From Microbulbifer sp. VAAF005 (GTDB lineage: Bacteria > Pseudomonadota > Gammaproteobacteria > Pseudomonadales > Cellvibrionaceae), in contig NZ_CP120233.1 in assembly GCF_030012985.1 (NCBI RefSeq), forward strand, positions 4,769,001 to 4,833,000: a stretch of 64,000 bases of DNA, written 5' to 3'. Made by a program: the position numbers and the translations under genes. Positions 61,840-64,000 of this stretch are shown one piece after another (the first letter of the stretch is position 1; each line of letters starts with the position of its first letter). The notes beneath the pieces are model-generated. The model worked only from the letters and a program-made list of their open reading frames with translations. It was not told where the DNA came from and searched no databases.

Positions 61840-62592
61840 ATGAAAACGCCTCAACCGCCTCAACCCGCATATATCCTCCATTCGCGGCCCTATAAAGACT
61901 CCAGTTTGATCCTGGAGCTTTTCACTCCCGATTACGGCCGGTTGGGCTGTGTCGCCCGTGGGGCCCGCCGTGACAAGCAGCGCCGCCAACAAGCATTGCA
62001 GCCTTTCACCCCGTTGCTTGTCACATTGATGGGAGCGGGTTCACTTAAAACGCTCGGTCCAGTCGAGAATGTTGGTGTACCACTATGGCTCAAGAGCCGA
62101 GCGGTTTATGCGGGCCTTTATGCCAATGAACTGATGGTAAGGCTCCTTCCCGAGGGCGAGGCGCATTACACGCTGTTTGCAGCTTATCAGAGCCTGCTGG
62201 AATCTCTGTCTCAGCTGGAGGGACTCTCCAACGCTGAACTGGAAGGTCCGCTTCGTTGCTTTGAGTTACAACTGCTCCTGGAGCTCGGTACCTGCCCGTC
62301 CCTCAAAATTTGCGGCCCGCAAGGAGACCCTGTAAGTGAAGATGGGGTTTATCGCCTGGATGATGAGTGGGGTTTAATTCCTGTTCACCGCTCCAAAGAT
62401 GAGAGTCTGGGAGAGTGTTTTTTTTCAGGTGCCGAACTATTGGGGATGGACAGCGCTATGAATGGGGGTGTCTGGTCAGGTGAGGCTTTAGCACCTGCAA
62501 AGCGCCTTACACGATTATTGTTGAGGAAAGTATTGGGGGATAAGCCTTTGCAGAGCAGAGAGCTTTTTCGACAGGTTTACGGAAAAAAATGA
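61840..62592 (+). CDS. recO: DNA repair protein RecO
   Basis: 250 residues, 26 bp after era. The N-terminal OB fold reads QPAYILHSRPYKDSSLILEL and FTPDYGRLGCVARGARRDKQ; the helical domain contains YANELMVRLLPEGEAHYTLF and CFELQLLLELGTCPSL. RecO loads RecA onto SSB-coated DNA with RecR. It overlaps acpS by four bases (ATGA). Confidence 0.94.
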   Translation: MKTPQPPQPAYILHSRPYKDSSLILELFTPDYGRLGCVARGARRDKQRRQQALQPFTPLLVTLMGAGSLKTLGPVENVGVPLWLKSRAVYAGLYANELMVRLLPEGEAHYTLFAAYQSLLESLSQLEGLSNAELEGPLRCFELQLLLELGTCPSLKICGPQGDPVSEDGVYRLDDEWGLIPVHRSKDESLGECFFSGAELLGMDSAMNGGVWSGEALAPAKRLTRLLLRKVLGDKPLQSRELFRQVYGKK

Positions 62593-62975
62593 TTGTTAGT
62601 ATTGGCACCGATATTTGTAACTACGACCGTATTGAGGTGGCGTGGCAGCGCTTTGGTGATCGCTTTGTTGAGCGTGTTCTTAACAGTGCGGAGAGGAAGG
62701 ACTTTTATGCTATGGCTGAGCCCATCCGTGCTGCATATCTGTGCAAGCGATTTGCGGCGAAGGAGGCTGTAGCCAAGGCCTTGGGCACTGGGATTGGTGA
62801 AGGGGTTTCCTGGCAAGACATCGATGTCCGTCGCCGCAAGGGAGCTGCACCGCAGGTGGTGCTGGCGGGCGCAGCTGAGGAGAGGGCCGAAAAACTTGGT
62901 GTGGACAGAATCCACCTCAGCCTGTCTGATGAAAAAGACTCGGCCCTGGCATTCGTCGTATTTGAATCCTGCTAG
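62589..62975 (+). CDS. acpS: Holo-[acyl-carrier-protein] synthase
   Basis: 128 residues. The magnesium-binding D8 is in IVSIGTDICNYDRIE, and CKRFAAKEAVAKALGTGIG is the second family signature. AcpS transfers phosphopantetheine from CoA to acyl carrier protein. The pdxJ gene that normally lies between recO and acpS in gammaproteobacteria is absent here; recO and acpS overlap directly. Its stop overlaps the convergent kinase gene by four bases. Confidence 0.96.
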   Translation: MIVSIGTDICNYDRIEVAWQRFGDRFVERVLNSAERKDFYAMAEPIRAAYLCKRFAAKEAVAKALGTGIGEGVSWQDIDVRRRKGAAPQVVLAGAAEERAEKLGVDRIHLSLSDEKDSALAFVVFESC

Positions 62976-64000
62976 GCAACTACCTCCAGGCCAAAGAGCG
63001 CATCCAAGTCCTGTTCAGAGGCCCACTCGCGCAGCGCCCGGATCTCCCTGAGAACAGCATTGAGTTTGCGCTGGTCAAAGGCTTGGGCATCGGAGCCTTG
63101 GATAGTGCGCAATGCCTCTTGTAACACGCAAGTTGATTCTCTCAAGCGTGAAACTCCGCAATAGCAGCAGCCACCGTGCATGCGATGAGTGAGTTCGAAC
63201 ATGCCCTTGTAATCCCCAAGGTTGTATAACCTTTCCAGTTCTCTCTCATCTGAACTGAGACCGTCAATCAACATGCGCAGCATGTCCCTGGCCAGCTTGG
63301 CATCGCCGTTGGCGAGGGTCAGGCATTCGCCAATGTCTACCAGGCGCATCTCCTCAATCTTCACTTTTTCTGCGGCCTGGGGAGTGATGATCTTAAGCCA
63401 GCGCTTGATCATATGGGAGAGCTGGGCCTCGCTAACAGGCTTGCTTAAGTAGTCGTCCAGTCCCGCAGACAGCAGGCGTGCTTTTTCTTCGGCGCCGGCG
63501 TGGGCGGTGAGGGCAATGATTGGAGTACGGCGGCCGGTCTCCTGCTCACGAATCAGGCGTGTAGCTTCGATACCATCCATCTCGGGCATTTGAATATCCA
63601 TAAATACCAAGTCGAAAGCTCCCTGCTGCCAAAGCTGTAGAGCTTCTTCGCCGCTTGCTGCAATAACGACTTCTACATCTTGTGCTCGCAGAAGTTCGCC
63701 GACCAGTCGGCGGTTTGCCGCGTGGTCATCCACTGCCAGCACACGCGGTGGTGCGGGCCACGGTAGTGCCTGTACCCCGCCACTAACCCGCTGTTGCCCC
63801 TGCTGTGGTACTGCTCGTTTCAGGGATCGCAGCAAATTGTCTCGGGTGACGGGTTTGCTAAGGAAAGTGAGAGTGCGGGTGCGCAGTTGGTCGTAGCAGC
63901 GACGCAATTCAGCGGGTGGGCCCAGTACGATCACGCGGCACTGATAGGTATCAACCAGCGACTGCACTTTGCTACTGAAATTATCAAAATCACCTTTGGC
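62972..64000 (-). CDS. GacS/BarA-type hybrid sensor histidine kinase, C-terminal part
   Basis: The minus-strand frame is open to the window edge; only the last about 342 residues are visible. They hold the end of a pseudo-receiver (VIVLGPPAELRRCYDQL), a full receiver (VLAVDDHAANRRLVGELL, phospho-acceptor Asp in LVFMDIQMPEMDGIEATR, KPVSEAQL) and a C-terminal HPt domain (phospho-His in MFELTHRMHGGCCYCG). Receiver-plus-HPt with this HPt motif is the tail of GacS/BarA kinases, which act through GacA, small RNAs and CsrA/RsmA. The location beside acpS is not one I recall as standard. A csrA-like gene lies elsewhere in this window (23092). Confidence 0.8.
   Translation of the reverse strand, partial: AKGDFDNFSSKVQSLVDTYQCRVIVLGPPAELRRCYDQLRTRTLTFLSKPVTRDNLLRSLKRAVPQQGQQRVSGGVQALPWPAPPRVLAVDDHAANRRLVGELLRAQDVEVVIAASGEEALQLWQQGAFDLVFMDIQMPEMDGIEATRLIREQETGRRTPIIALTAHAGAEEKARLLSAGLDDYLSKPVSEAQLSHMIKRWLKIITPQAAEKVKIEEMRLVDIGECLTLANGDAKLARDMLRMLIDGLSSDERELERLYNLGDYKGMFELTHRMHGGCCYCGVSRLRESTCVLQEALRTIQGSDAQAFDQRKLNAVLREIRALREWASEQDLDALFGLEVVA

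Noticed and set aside
1..64000. tRNA, rRNA or tmRNA genes
   Set aside because: I saw no cloverleaf with a conserved T-loop (GGTTCGA) in a proper context, and no rRNA sequence.

Overview
The window looks like the chromosome of a marine gammaproteobacterium of the Cellvibrionales type; Microbulbifer or a close relative is my best guess. The reasons are the Pseudomonas-like order rpoE-mucA-mucB-rseC-mucD-lepA-lepB-rnc-era-recO-acpS, the GacS-type hybrid kinase beside it, and very large secreted repeat proteins. The genus is an inference from gene order and sequence style; no database search was done.

Layout. 1-564: edge of an exported ChrB-like chromate-resistance protein. 1.1-17.7 kb: a co-directional block with a giant right-handed beta-helix protein (about 2,965 residues once one frameshift is bridged, with seven 861-bp repeats), a TolB-like propeller protein, a second FlgD-Ig-like protein, a TPR protein, an RHS/YD-repeat protein with a variable tip, and a candidate immunity gene. 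I consider this the most likely undescribed system here. 17.7-25.4 kb: AT-rich accessory DNA with three copies of a REP-associated transposase element, an 11-copy 8-bp tandem repeat, a decayed group II intron, a DUF4386 membrane protein, an extra 56-residue CsrA/RsmA-like gene and a complete group II intron. 25.8-32.8 kb: small stress/redox genes (LysR next to an FAD reductase, MerR next to a quinone reductase, GFA protein) and unknown secreted or membrane proteins.

33-39 kb: a minus-strand HupE/UreJ-like gene with two unknown exported proteins, then a lemA-TPM-TPM operon whose lemA 3' end lies inside a MITE-like palindrome. 39.1-44.7 kb: yaeQ, yajQ, three tandem phytase-like secreted esterase paralogues, and two uracil-DNA glycosylases. 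44.9-46.6 kb: DUF1059 and two paralogous membrane proteins. 46.8-50.3 kb: ygfZ, sdhE, ygfX and a frameshifted nadB. 50.4-64 kb: the sigma-E envelope-stress operon with a muropeptide-recycling pair (epimerase, amidase) before mucD, then the lepA-lepB-rnc-era-recO-acpS housekeeping run, ending in the C-terminal half of a GacS/BarA-type kinase.

Sequence quality. Three genes (RHS twice, nadB once) are broken exactly at runs of six G/C, and in every case one more G restores the protein. I see no run of seven G or C anywhere in the window. This pattern points to homopolymer under-calling in the assembly rather than real gene loss, although phase variation of the RHS gene cannot be excluded.
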